Shown piece after piece: positions 42,099 to 50,068 of a DNA stretch of 64,000 nt (its first letter is position 1; the number at the start of each line of letters is the position of its first letter). The stretch comes from Aquiflexum sp. TKW24L (GTDB lineage: Bacteria; Bacteroidota; Bacteroidia; Cytophagales; Cyclobacteriaceae), in the NCBI RefSeq assembly GCF_023502205.1, contig NZ_JAMFLG010000015.1, forward strand, positions 45,614 to 109,613, read 5' to 3'. The translations under genes were made by a program, and so were the position numbers. The notes beneath the pieces are model-generated. The model was not told where the DNA came from. It saw only the letters and a list, made by a program, of their open reading frames with translations, and made no database searches.

Positions 42099-43059
42099 AA
42101 TCTTACAGGATTTAGAAAAACATATCCAAAGACATTCTTACGGAAAATCCCCTCACGAACTTTATGAGCCGATTTCGTACATCATGAGCTTGGGCGGAAA
42201 AAGAATCCGCCCTTTGCTTACACTGATGGCTTATTCACTGTATAAGCCCGACTACCAAAACATCATGAATCCCGCATCGGCGGTGGAGGTTTTTCACAAC
42301 TTTACCCTGATGCATGACGATATCATGGATGATGCGCCCCTTCGCAGGGGAAAGGCAACTGTCCATGAAAAATGGAATGCCAATACGGCGATTCTTTCCG
42401 GTGATGTGATGTTGGTCAAAGCTTATGATATGTTATTGGACATTGAACCCAACAAATTTTGGGAATCCATCCGCTTGTTCAATCAGACAGCTGCCGAGGT
42501 TTGCGAAGGGCAACAGCATGACATGAATTTTGAATCTCAAAAAACTGTCTCAGAAGCTGCCTACATCGATATGATTAGGCAAAAGACAGCTGTTTTGCTT
42601 GGATTTGCACTTCAGTTTGGGGCCATCTTGGCAGATGCTTCGATCGAAGATGCTCAAAAACTATATGATTTTGGAGTCAATATCGGTATCGGTTTTCAGC
42701 TCAAAGATGATTTGCTAGACGTCTATGCCGACAAAGCCAAATTTGGTAAGCAGGTCGGTGGTGATATCATTTCCAACAAAAAGACTTTCCTGCTGATCAA
42801 AGCAAAGGAATTGGCTGGGGGAGATGCTAAAATCAAATTGGAGTCCTGGCTGGAGGCTAAGACTTTTAACAAAGAAGAAAAAGTAGCTGATGTCACGGCC
42901 ATTTATGATTCCCTGGAGATCAAAAGCCTCACAGAAGCAAAAATGAAAGCTTACTTCGACAAGGGCTTTGAGCAATTTGCTTCTCTGGAAGTCCCTAACA
43001 AAGACATCTACAAATCCCTTCTTCAACTCACCCAAGACCTGGTGCACCGGGAAAAATAA
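42073..43059 (+). CDS. Polyprenyl synthase (trans-isoprenyl diphosphate synthase)
   Basis: 328 residues from MNQEISVDK; a TTG three codons upstream is a less likely start. The first Asp-rich motif is LMHDDIMDDAPLRRG near 77-91, the second FQLKDDLLDVYADKA near 205-219, and the site LGGKRIRPLLTLMAYS near 42-57. Two residues before DDIMD are bulky, so a medium or long chain is likely, for the quinone or undecaprenyl side chains. Coupled to rnr by overlap, and followed 14 bases later by the rhomboid gene. Confidence 0.9.
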   Translation: MNQEISVDKILQDLEKHIQRHSYGKSPHELYEPISYIMSLGGKRIRPLLTLMAYSLYKPDYQNIMNPASAVEVFHNFTLMHDDIMDDAPLRRGKATVHEKWNANTAILSGDVMLVKAYDMLLDIEPNKFWESIRLFNQTAAEVCEGQQHDMNFESQKTVSEAAYIDMIRQKTAVLLGFALQFGAILADASIEDAQKLYDFGVNIGIGFQLKDDLLDVYADKAKFGKQVGGDIISNKKTFLLIKAKELAGGDAKIKLESWLEAKTFNKEEKVADVTAIYDSLEIKSLTEAKMKAYFDKGFEQFASLEVPNKDIYKSLLQLTQDLVHREK

Positions 43060-43073
43060 TCTGACATTACTTC

Positions 43074-43703
43074 ATGGAATTATCCGCAACGGTCCTCATC
43101 ATTGCTCTTACAGTCTTGACTTCATACTTAGCTTGGCAAAAGCCCAACCTGTTGGAAAGGTGGATGTTTACGCCCTACCAAATCCAAAAAAGGAACCAAT
43201 GGGATCGGTTTGTTCTTTCTGGATTTATCCATAAAGATGGGACCCATTTGCTCTTCAATATGTTTACCTTCTATTTTTTTGGAAGGGTGGTGGAAAGTTT
43301 TCTTACCATTAAGTTTGGGCAAACGACCGGCATAGGATTGTATATTCTATTCTATCTCGGGGCGATAATCATCGCAGATATCCCGACCTATTTCAAGCAT
43401 CGGGAGCATTCCTATTATCGGGCGCTTGGGGCATCCGGGGGAGTTGCTGCCACCGTATTTGGCAGCATTATTTTGATGCCGTTGTCAGATATCTGCTTGT
43501 TTGGTTTGCTTTGCCTTCCGGGTTTTGCGCTAGGTGTTCTGTTCTTGATTTACAGCATCGTCCAATCCAAAAAAGGGGGGGATGGAATCAACCACGATGC
43601 ACACTTATATGGAGCACTTTTTGGAATAGTTTTTATCCTGATTGTTTCGCCACAAAGTGCATTGAATTTTATAGATCAATTAAAAAGCTTCAGGTTGTTT
43701 TAA
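43074..43703 (+). CDS. Rhomboid family intramembrane serine protease
   Basis: 209 residues with six hydrophobic segments. Conserved blocks are FIHKDGTHLLFNMFTFYFFG near 47-66 (the conserved His and Asn side), the serine motif LGASGGVAATVFG near 121-133 and the catalytic His in HDAHLYGALFGIVFI near 181-195. The Ser-His dyad would cut membrane proteins within the bilayer. Last gene of the rnr-ispB-rhomboid run, ending in a perfect terminator. Confidence 0.93.
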   Translation: MELSATVLIIALTVLTSYLAWQKPNLLERWMFTPYQIQKRNQWDRFVLSGFIHKDGTHLLFNMFTFYFFGRVVESFLTIKFGQTTGIGLYILFYLGAIIIADIPTYFKHREHSYYRALGASGGVAATVFGSIILMPLSDICLFGLLCLPGFALGVLFLIYSIVQSKKGGDGINHDAHLYGALFGIVFILIVSPQSALNFIDQLKSFRLF

Positions 43704-43717
43704 CCTGAAGCTTTTTT
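43682..43717 (+). terminator. Terminator of the rnr-synthase-rhomboid operon
   Basis: A 15-base stem AAAAAGCTTCAGGTT/AACCTGAAGCTTTTT around GTTTT; the last codons of the rhomboid gene lie inside it. Confidence 0.92.
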
Positions 43718-43821
43718 CCTTTTAATCCATTCAATTATAATTTTCCGGGATAACCATCATTCATTTTCAATCATTATATATGGATACCTTTGTATTTTTA
43801 AACTGCACCTAAATATCAATC

Positions 43822-43849
43822 AATATCCAATATCAAAAATCCAATTTGA
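43822..43849. repeat. AATATCC-type heptamer array
   Basis: Four 7-base units AATATCC, AATATCA, AAAATCC, AATTTGA. The 15 bases AATATCCAATATCAA are shared exactly with 30887-30901, another intergenic site. Confidence 0.6.
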
Positions 43850-43878
43850 ATGGCATAAGGGATTAAACCAAATGAATC

Positions 43879-44190
43879 CTATTTATCCTTTTGAAGTTGT
43901 CTGATGTTTTTATCAGTAACACTCCTCATCATGGTATTCCACCTGTCTTTCCCTCTTTCCTCAGAAAAAACATCAGGACCTGGAACACCAACCCTCATAC
44001 CTAGAATCCGCTCTGCTGATTTGCCTGTCCCCGAAATATTAAAGTAAAGATCAACTGCGATAATGTTATCTGTAAATCTGGATATTTTGTCAATGGATTT
44101 TCGGATCTGAGCTTGTAGACCTTCAGGTAAATCTACCTGAGGCGCCTGCACATCAATTTTGATTCCGTTATAATTTTCCGTGTAATTCAT
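43879..44190 (-). CDS. hpf: Ribosome hibernation promoting factor, short form
   Basis: 103 residues of the HPF/RaiA fold: IDVQAPQVDLPEGLQAQIRK near 12-31, then VDLYFNISGTGK near 47-58. HPF binds the 30S decoding region in slow growth and silences ribosomes. The C-terminal tail NIRQLQKDK is short, so this is the short form. It is minus-strand, with a 590-base gap upstream. It is not in an operon. Confidence 0.85.
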   Translation of the reverse strand: MNYTENYNGIKIDVQAPQVDLPEGLQAQIRKSIDKISRFTDNIIAVDLYFNISGTGKSAERILGMRVGVPGPDVFSEERGKDRWNTMMRSVTDKNIRQLQKDK

Positions 44191-44780
44191 AATACAACTT
44201 TTTGAGTTTTTTATTAATTTGAAATTCTTTCTTGATAAATAAAGCTACAGTAAATTTTAATTTTTACCCAACCATATACCACGAACAACAGGAAAATTTT
44301 TGACATCGACTTGATTTTAAATAACATTGCTTAATGGCCTCACCTTAGTTTTTTGCCATTTGCCAAAATTATAGTCAATCATCAAGAAGTTTTGTCCTTT
44401 TCATCTAATGGCACTTTATGCTTGATTGAATGCTTCAGACATTGACTTCAAATAAAAGCAACATCCGCTCTTTGAATCATGGGTATAATAGCCTGTTAAT
44501 TTCATCCAAAAAAATTTTAGCCGGTAACAAATCCAAATTTGAGTTTTCTACATATTACCTTTCCTTTTCATTATTCATTAGGAATTTCCGCTCATTTGGA
44601 TAAAAAAAAACACCAATTAAGGACGAATCATTATAATTGGGTTTTGATCCTCTCAGCTTAAAGTTTTGCTCTATCCGGTCTCTCAGGCGGTACCTAGCTC
44701 AATTATAAAACCTTTACCATTCCGTGATTTTTTTGTGATAACTCATAGGCAATTTTGATCAAATCAAAATCAAACTTATT
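44191..44780. other. Long intergenic region, divergent from HPF to the DM13 operon
   Basis: 590 bases with no long frame. Near the plus-strand gene are a TGTGA half-site (44735-44739) and, 12 bases before the start, a perfect palindrome TTTTGATCAAATCAAAA (44753-44769). No tRNA, IS or repeat seen. Confidence 0.55.
44753..44769 (+). promoter_or_regulatory. Palindrome upstream of the DM13 operon, Crp/Fnr-like
   Basis: TTTTGAT and ATCAAAA are perfect inverse arms around CAA. It is close to the FNR box TTGAT-N4-ATCAA but with a 3-base spacer. Placed before an operon that itself encodes a Crp/Fnr protein, it may be that protein's operator. I did not see a TAnnTTTG box. Confidence 0.5.
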
Positions 44781-45224
44781 ATGAGAAAAGCAATCCTATT
44801 TCTAGCAGTTGTCCTCTTTGCCGCATGTTCTGAAGACACAGATCCAGTTATCATCGATTCTGCCCTACCAAACGGCACTCTTTCAGTACAGCGTGCGGGA
44901 ACATTCATAGATCAAAACGGTGCGGGAAGTGCGGGGACGGCTTCGATCGGGCCTGACACTCAAGGAACTGTATTTTTGGCATTCAACAATGCTTTCAAGA
45001 CGGCTTTGGGAACAGGAACTGTAACCGTGTACCTGTCAGCATCTGATACTTTTACCCCTGATCCGGCAAATGGCAATCCCAATTTATTATTGGTAGGTCC
45101 TGTTAGAAATGCAGGGGAAAACTTCTTCAAGGTACCAACAGGAGCCGAAATAGGTAAGTATTCCCATGTAATCCTTTGGTGCGGATCGGTAGGGATTCCA
45201 TTTGGAAATGCAAGGTTGCAATAA
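44781..45224 (+). CDS. DM13-domain lipoprotein 1
   Basis: 147 residues. A lipobox LFAACSED gives a lipid-anchored product. The body follows the DM13 domain: strands GTVFLAFNN near 62-70, TVTVYLSASDT near 80-90, then the signature KYSHVILWCGSVGIPFG near 126-142, with a single conserved Cys at 134. DM13 is a small beta-rich domain found in proteins proposed to take part in redox or electron transfer. The paralogue is at 46812. First gene of the operon; a hairpin lies between it and the barrel gene. Confidence 0.82.
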   Translation: MRKAILFLAVVLFAACSEDTDPVIIDSALPNGTLSVQRAGTFIDQNGAGSAGTASIGPDTQGTVFLAFNNAFKTALGTGTVTVYLSASDTFTPDPANGNPNLLLVGPVRNAGENFFKVPTGAEIGKYSHVILWCGSVGIPFGNARLQ

Positions 45225-45234
45225 TTACCCAACA

Positions 45235-45257
45235 GCATCCCGGAGCCACCGGGATGC
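45235..45257 (+). other. Intra-operon hairpin without T tail
   Basis: GCATCCCGG and CCGGGATGC form a perfect 9-base stem around AGCCA, 15 bases before the barrel gene's ATG. With no T run it is not a normal terminator; processing or translational control is possible. Confidence 0.6.
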
Positions 45258-45271
45258 ATAACTCTACAACC

Positions 45272-46141
45272 ATGAAAAATATAAAATTCATCCCGATTTT
45301 GGCATTGGTGTTTGTTGTCCAGGAAGTCAGTGGTCAGAGTGGATGGACAAAATCAAAAGGGGAAGGTTTTTTCCAAACCTCATTTTCGACATTTAATTCG
45401 AAAGATTATTTCACCCTTGATGGCGAAAAACTTGTTACCAACAGGTTTCACCAGCAAAGCATTGTCTTTTATGGTGAATATGGGGTAACGGACAAATTTA
45501 CCATCATTACCAATCTGCCTTTGCAGAACTTCAATGGTTTTGAAACTACCGAAACTGTCTCAGGTCTTGGAGATCTCAGAGTGGAATTCAAACACTCCTT
45601 GCTGAAGAAATATTTTCCATTGGCCATCAGTGTCGCTCCCGAAATCCCGACAGGCAGGGCCAATAATTTTGCAAACAGTACGGTCAATGATTTTGAAAGA
45701 ATCAACCTTCCGAGCGGGGACGGAGAATTCAACGTCTGGACTACATTGGCTACTTCGTTTGCATTGGGGGATTTCCCATTTTATGGATCTCTATTTGGGT
45801 CTTACAATTACAGGACACAATATGATGGGATTTCTTTCAGTGATCAGATTGCAGTTGGGGTGGAATTGGGCTATAAGATTGCGGATAAGGTGTGGGTCAA
45901 TGTCCGGTTGAATGGACTGACCTCCGTTGACGAGATTACCGAAGTGACAGATTTTGTAAGGGGTGATGGCACAGAATACACCAGCTACAGCTTGGGTCTA
46001 AGTGCTCCGATCTATAAGGACTTCCACTTAAGTCTTACCTACCGCAATTTCAATGACTTCCTGTTCCAAAGAAAAAACATCTACTCAGGTGGAGTTTTTG
46101 GTTTTGGTGTCTTTTATAACCTCAAACCGCCTACAGAATGA
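45272..46141 (+). CDS. Outer-membrane channel-like protein (phenol-MetA-type barrel)
   Basis: 289 residues from MKNIKFIPIL; the longer frame upstream lacks a signal peptide. The signal ends at QEVSGQ. Strands are amphipathic and aromatic-tipped, with TVSGLGDLRVEFKHSLL near 98-114 and a final FGFGVFYNLKPPTE. The GLGDLRV-type motif is that of the transporter/MetA-pathway barrel family. It would sit in the outer membrane between two lipoproteins. Its stop overlaps the Crp/Fnr start by 4 bases. Substrate unknown. Confidence 0.75.
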   Translation: MKNIKFIPILALVFVVQEVSGQSGWTKSKGEGFFQTSFSTFNSKDYFTLDGEKLVTNRFHQQSIVFYGEYGVTDKFTIITNLPLQNFNGFETTETVSGLGDLRVEFKHSLLKKYFPLAISVAPEIPTGRANNFANSTVNDFERINLPSGDGEFNVWTTLATSFALGDFPFYGSLFGSYNYRTQYDGISFSDQIAVGVELGYKIADKVWVNVRLNGLTSVDEITEVTDFVRGDGTEYTSYSLGLSAPIYKDFHLSLTYRNFNDFLFQRKNIYSGGVFGFGVFYNLKPPTE

Positions 46142-46800
46142 ATAACATCAATAAAATAACAGACTTTAAGCCAGGAATAAGCGTCTATCCCATTGGTTTG
46201 ATGTTTCTGCCCTTCAAAAAACTGGGGAAATTCCAAACTTTGTACCATCAGGGAGATTTGGCAAACAAGCTTTTCATGGTCAAAAGTGGTGCTGTGAAGC
46301 TGTGTGAATTGTCTGAGGGTGGTGATCAGCTTGTTCATGACATCAAAACTGAAGGAGAAATATTCGGAGCATGGGAGGCCTTATTGCATCCTGACATGCA
46401 TTTTAATAATTCTGCCATCGCGCTATCTGATGATACCGAAATCTATTTTATCAAGCTTTCCGAAATCAATTTTGACAATGTTCCCAATTCGATGGCAAAT
46501 CTTTCAAGGCTCTTTTTGGAAGATCTTAAAAAATTGAATTTCCGGCACCAAAGGCTTTTAAACAATGATGCCGCATACCGCATCAAAGAAACACTCCTTA
46601 ACCTGGCCCAAAGAGCAGGTCAAAAATTTGGAGATGAAACCCTACTAAAATTATGGCTCTCTCACGATGACATTGCAAAACTAGCTGATACCAGCCGGCA
46701 AACCGTGACAGCAGTCATGAATGACCTTAAAAACAAAAAGAAAATCATTTATTCAAGAGACCGGATTCTGTTCAGAAGCCTATCAAATTTTCACAATTAA
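46138..46800 (+). CDS. Crp/Fnr family transcriptional regulator
   Basis: 220 residues. N-terminal cyclic-nucleotide-binding-like barrel (about 25-135, with YHQGDLANKLFMVKSGAVKLC near 40-60, split by a loop) and a C-terminal winged helix (about 145-215) with WLSHDDIAKLADTSRQTVTA near 178-197 as the recognition helix region. Only one Cys (in VKLCELSEG) is visible in the N-terminal part, so an FNR-type iron-sulphur cluster is unlikely. Start overlaps the barrel stop in ATGA. The next DM13 gene begins 12 bases downstream. Probably regulates its own operon through the 44753 palindrome. Confidence 0.88.
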   Translation: MNNINKITDFKPGISVYPIGLMFLPFKKLGKFQTLYHQGDLANKLFMVKSGAVKLCELSEGGDQLVHDIKTEGEIFGAWEALLHPDMHFNNSAIALSDDTEIYFIKLSEINFDNVPNSMANLSRLFLEDLKKLNFRHQRLLNNDAAYRIKETLLNLAQRAGQKFGDETLLKLWLSHDDIAKLADTSRQTVTAVMNDLKNKKKIIYSRDRILFRSLSNFHN

Positions 46801-46811
46801 ACCAATTCAAC

Positions 46812-47252
46812 ATGAAAAATTTAAGTATGATTTTAGTTTTAATGACGGCTTTTCTGCTGTCCTGCGATAACATGTCAGAAGAAATTCCGATGGATGATCC
46901 AGTGCTGGTGACCGGACCTCTTGAAGTGCTCAAAAGCGGAACCTTATCAAACCAGAGCGGAGCGGGGACGAGGGGAACCGTTCAACTCGTAAAAGACCAT
47001 GCGGGAAAGTTTTACATTTCCCTAAGTGACAACTTCACAACCAAGTTTTCCACAGGTACGGTCACTGTGTACCTGTCTACCTCTTCTTCATTGAGATTAA
47101 ATGAAAGCGGAAGTTTCCAATTGTTAGGATTGGCAAATAGGCCGGGTGCGCATTTCTATGAACTTCAGGGCAGTAAAGACGATAAGTTTACACATGGTAT
47201 TATCTGGTGCGGAGCTGCAGCCATTCCTTTTGGAAATGCTTTATTGGAATAA
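46812..47252 (+). CDS. DM13-domain lipoprotein 2
   Basis: 146 residues, a clear paralogue of the product of 44781: same lipobox type (FLLSCDN), the VTVYLSTSSSLRL strand and the closing HGIIWCGAAAIPFGNALL with its Cys at 133. The two differ over most of the middle. Last gene of the DM13-barrel-Crp-DM13 operon; a terminator lies 350 bases on. The single conserved Cys could hold a metal, a haem or an electron-carrying group, none of which is visible here. Confidence 0.82.
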   Translation: MKNLSMILVLMTAFLLSCDNMSEEIPMDDPVLVTGPLEVLKSGTLSNQSGAGTRGTVQLVKDHAGKFYISLSDNFTTKFSTGTVTVYLSTSSSLRLNESGSFQLLGLANRPGAHFYELQGSKDDKFTHGIIWCGAAAIPFGNALLE

Positions 47253-47601
47253 CATTTTATGAGTATTCGCATGAATGCACGTAACAAAATTATCGATAAA
47301 GATTTTCTTGGGGCTTCAGGAAATCGGTCAATCAATTTTACAGCTACTTTTTTTCTTAGCAAAAAAAGTAGCCAAAAAAGCCAAGACGGCCTACCGCACA
47401 ATCTGGCTATTAAAACTCACGTTTTAATCCCTTATCCGCGCGCATGGCCTGTGCCGGCCTCCCGAAACTTCGGGATCATTCCTCCCCACCTCAAACATAT
47501 GGAGTTCAGTTTTAAAGTAGAAAATTTCGAAATTTGTCGGGGACATTCAACAATGAGGATGCACATATAACATTTTGTTTGGTCTATTTATAATAAAAAA
47601 C
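47253..47601. repeat. Degenerate dispersed-repeat remnant
   Basis: This stretch has a frame of 103 codons that looks like shuffled repeat sequence, not a protein. It carries the palindrome TCCCGAAACTTCGGGA (47460-47475) and a local run of AAAAAAGTAGCC. From memory, similar stretches occur between genes in related genomes; not verified. Confidence 0.45.
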
Positions 47602-47631
47602 GGGGGATGAAGATTCATCTCCCTTTTTTTT
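47602..47631 (+). terminator. Terminator after the DM13 operon
   Basis: GGGGGATGA and TCATCTCCC (one G-T pair) form a stem followed by eight T residues. It is the first strong terminator past the second DM13 gene. Confidence 0.75.
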
Positions 47632-47735
47632 GTTTGTCTCAAGAAGGAATCTAAGACAAGCCAATTCATTTCAGCTTAAACAGGTTAGGTCCCAAATTTT
47701 GTAATTCACCCAGCCGCAAAAAAAGGACTTTACCA

Positions 47736-49202
47736 TTAATTGGACTGCATTGGATCAAGTACAAAAACAAATTCGGTAAAAGTGGCAGAATCTGAAAAGA
47801 CCTGGATGCTAGAATTGTGGACTTCTAAGATCTTTTTGACAATTGCCAAACCCAAACCTGAGCCTTCAATTCCTTTTTTATCTCTATCGACCATGTAATA
47901 TCTTTCAAAAAGGGACCCCAGATCTTTTTGGGGTATTCCCGAACCGGTATTTTTGATACTTACACAGACTCTATAGGTGGTCTCGCAATAAAATGCTCTG
48001 AGGGTTATCTTTCCGTTTTCGGGAGCATATTTGACAGCGTTGTCAATGAGGTTTTGGATGACCCTGTCCAATAAGTAAAGGTCCGCTTTCACAACAGGAA
48101 GTGAAGGGGAAATGTCAGCGACAAGGTCTATTTTTTTGGCTTTGGCCAAAAGTTCAAACTTAAGGCAAGCGTCAAAAAGCAATTCCTGTATCCTAAAAGG
48201 CTCTAAATTTAACTGCATCTGACCGGATTCAAGTTTGGACAGCTCAAATAGATCTGCTACCAGTTTGGTAAGCCGGTCTGAGGAATCAGAGATGATTTTC
48301 AGGTATTGCTCCCTTTCAGCTTCAGTGATCTGATCACCCTTGATCATCATGGTTTCGACGTATCCGTTGATCACAGCCAAAGGATTGCGGAGATCATGGG
48401 ATACATTGGCGATCAATTCTCGCCTTAGGCTGTCCACTTTTTTGAGTTCCTCCATATTATGAAGGATATTGTCTGCCATTTGGTTGAAAGTAGAGGCAAG
48501 TAAGGACAGTTCCGAGTTGGTTTTCATTTGGGGGATTCTTACCTGAAGTTCTCCATCCTTAAACTTACTTACCGTTCTGACGATTTCTCTAAGGTTTTTG
48601 GTAAGGAGCGCAGTCAGGATTAATCCTATCAATAAGGCAACAACCATGGTTACCAGAAATGATTCCAAAGTCAATTTGAGCCAATAGCTGCCCAATAGAC
48701 CTGAGGCTACTTCTTCGAATTTTTCACTTGCCAAGGTGATATATACATACCCCAAAAGTCTGCCCTCTTCCATAACCGCAGTAGCAGAAAATATTGTCTG
48801 ATAGCCATTTGACCTAGGATCATCTCCGAGAATAAACTTAGATCCTCGCGATTCGATAAATTCCTTTACAGGTTTGACATCTACCCTTTTGAGTTTGACC
48901 TTGGAATCCAATACCACATAGGAAAGGATCTCCCCTTCAGGATCCAGCAGAAATACTTCAATACTTGGATTCACAGCCATCATGGAATGCATGATTACAC
49001 CCAAGGCCTCCTCGTTGACCTCTCCGTTTTTGAATGGTGGTGCTTCTTTGACCAGATACTCAGCCACTGAAGCGTTCAATTTTTGAGTGGTTTCCAGGAA
49101 ATAGTTTTTGGAAGCATTGGTTGTGATCAGGATGTAGGCAAAGCCCACCACCATCATCACAAGGGTGAAAACCAAAGAAAATCTCCAAAATAAACTTTTC
49201 AT
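47736..49202 (-). CDS. Sensor histidine kinase with HAMP domain
   Basis: 488 residues. Transmembrane segments near 8-28 and 178-202 flank a periplasmic sensor domain of about 150 residues. HAMP runs to about 255. H box ELIANVSHDLRNP near 262-274 (phospho-acceptor His), N box NLIDNAVKYAPEN near 383-395, G1 and G2 boxes near FERYYMVDRDKKG and GSGLGLAIVKKI. Paired with the response regulator just upstream on the same strand (29-base gap). Signal unknown. The large secreted proteins upstream may be its targets, by location only. Confidence 0.9.
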   Translation of the reverse strand: MKSLFWRFSLVFTLVMMVVGFAYILITTNASKNYFLETTQKLNASVAEYLVKEAPPFKNGEVNEEALGVIMHSMMAVNPSIEVFLLDPEGEILSYVVLDSKVKLKRVDVKPVKEFIESRGSKFILGDDPRSNGYQTIFSATAVMEEGRLLGYVYITLASEKFEEVASGLLGSYWLKLTLESFLVTMVVALLIGLILTALLTKNLREIVRTVSKFKDGELQVRIPQMKTNSELSLLASTFNQMADNILHNMEELKKVDSLRRELIANVSHDLRNPLAVINGYVETMMIKGDQITEAEREQYLKIISDSSDRLTKLVADLFELSKLESGQMQLNLEPFRIQELLFDACLKFELLAKAKKIDLVADISPSLPVVKADLYLLDRVIQNLIDNAVKYAPENGKITLRAFYCETTYRVCVSIKNTGSGIPQKDLGSLFERYYMVDRDKKGIEGSGLGLAIVKKILEVHNSSIQVFSDSATFTEFVFVLDPMQSN

Positions 49203-49231
49203 ACTATTATATTTTTATGGTCAAAAGGATT

Positions 49232-49930
49232 TTACCATTCGTCATTAAAGCGGTAGCCGATGCCCCAGGTTGTCAATATAAAGTTTGGATTATTGGCATC
49301 AATCTCGATTTTTGACCTCAGGCGGTTGATATGGGCATTGACGGTGTGCTCGTAGCCACTGAAGTCATATCCCCAGATCAGTTCCAAAAGCTCTGATCTG
49401 CTGTAACTCCTGCCGGGACTTTTGGCCAATAGCATCAGCAGGTCAAACTCTTTGGGAGTCAGGTCAATTCTCTTTTGGTTTAGCAAGACTTTTCTCCTTT
49501 TTTCATCTATTTCCAGATTTTCAAACCGAACTGCAGCCTCATTTTTATTGCTCAATAGGACAAACTGGTCCTGTCTTCTCATGATGGCTTTGACCCTGGC
49601 AATAAATTCCCTGATTTTGAAAGGTTTGGTGATGTAATCATCAGCACCCGATTCCAATCCCATCACTTTATCAATTTCTTCGGATTTGGCTGTGATCATC
49701 AGGATAGGTGTAAAATTATCCAATGCCCTGAGTTTTTGGCAGATGCTTATGCCGTCCATTTCGGGAAGCATGATGTCCAATATCATCAGGTCAAAGAAAC
49801 CTGAGGAGGCAAGTTCATACCCCTGCCGGCCATTATTTGAAACCTGGATCTGATAGCCCAAGTCCTTGAGATGAATCTGAATGAGTTGGCTGATATTTGG
49901 ATCATCCTCGACTACCAGTACCTTTTTCAT
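49232..49930 (-). CDS. OmpR/PhoB-family response regulator
   Basis: 232 residues from MKKVLVVEDDPNIS. Receiver: acidic pair EDD near 8-10, phospho-acceptor Asp in LMILDIMLPEMDG near 48-60, Thr/Lys in ITAKSEE and DDYITKPFK. DNA-binding winged helix about 130-230 with LTPKEFDLLMLLAKS, RSYSRSELLELIWGYDF and the wing HTVNAHINRLRSKIE. The gene precedes its kinase on the transcript. Acts by DNA binding near sigma-dependent promoters. Confidence 0.93.
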   Translation of the reverse strand: MKKVLVVEDDPNISQLIQIHLKDLGYQIQVSNNGRQGYELASSGFFDLMILDIMLPEMDGISICQKLRALDNFTPILMITAKSEEIDKVMGLESGADDYITKPFKIREFIARVKAIMRRQDQFVLLSNKNEAAVRFENLEIDEKRRKVLLNQKRIDLTPKEFDLLMLLAKSPGRSYSRSELLELIWGYDFSGYEHTVNAHINRLRSKIEIDANNPNFILTTWGIGYRFNDEW

Positions 49931-50020
49931 ATTTGGCATGTTGTATATACCAATAAAATTAAATCGAAATATTCACGAAAGTATCACGAAGGGAGATGAA
50001 GGTATTTAATGTCATAAAAA

Positions 50021-50047
50021 AACCTCAGACCTGATAGGCCTGAGGTT
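50021..50047 (-). terminator. Terminator of the zincin metalloprotease gene
   Basis: AACCTCAGGCC and GGTCTGAGGTT (minus-strand view, one G-U pair) form an 11-base stem around TATCA and run into T residues. Confidence 0.85.
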
Positions 50048-50068
50048 ATTGAAACCATGTTTTGCTTT

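Noticed and set aside
44753..44769. Calling the palindrome a true FNR box
   Set aside because: The spacer is 3 bases instead of 4, and the encoded regulator lacks the cysteines for an FNR cluster.
47259..47570. 103-codon frame after the second DM13 gene
   Set aside because: Composition is that of repeat DNA with a palindrome inside it; no signal, motif or ribosome-binding site, and it carries an abnormal mix of rare residues.
47602..47631. Small RNA gene ending at this terminator
   Set aside because: No promoter box precedes it and the sequence upstream is repeat-like; better explained as late terminator of the DM13 operon.
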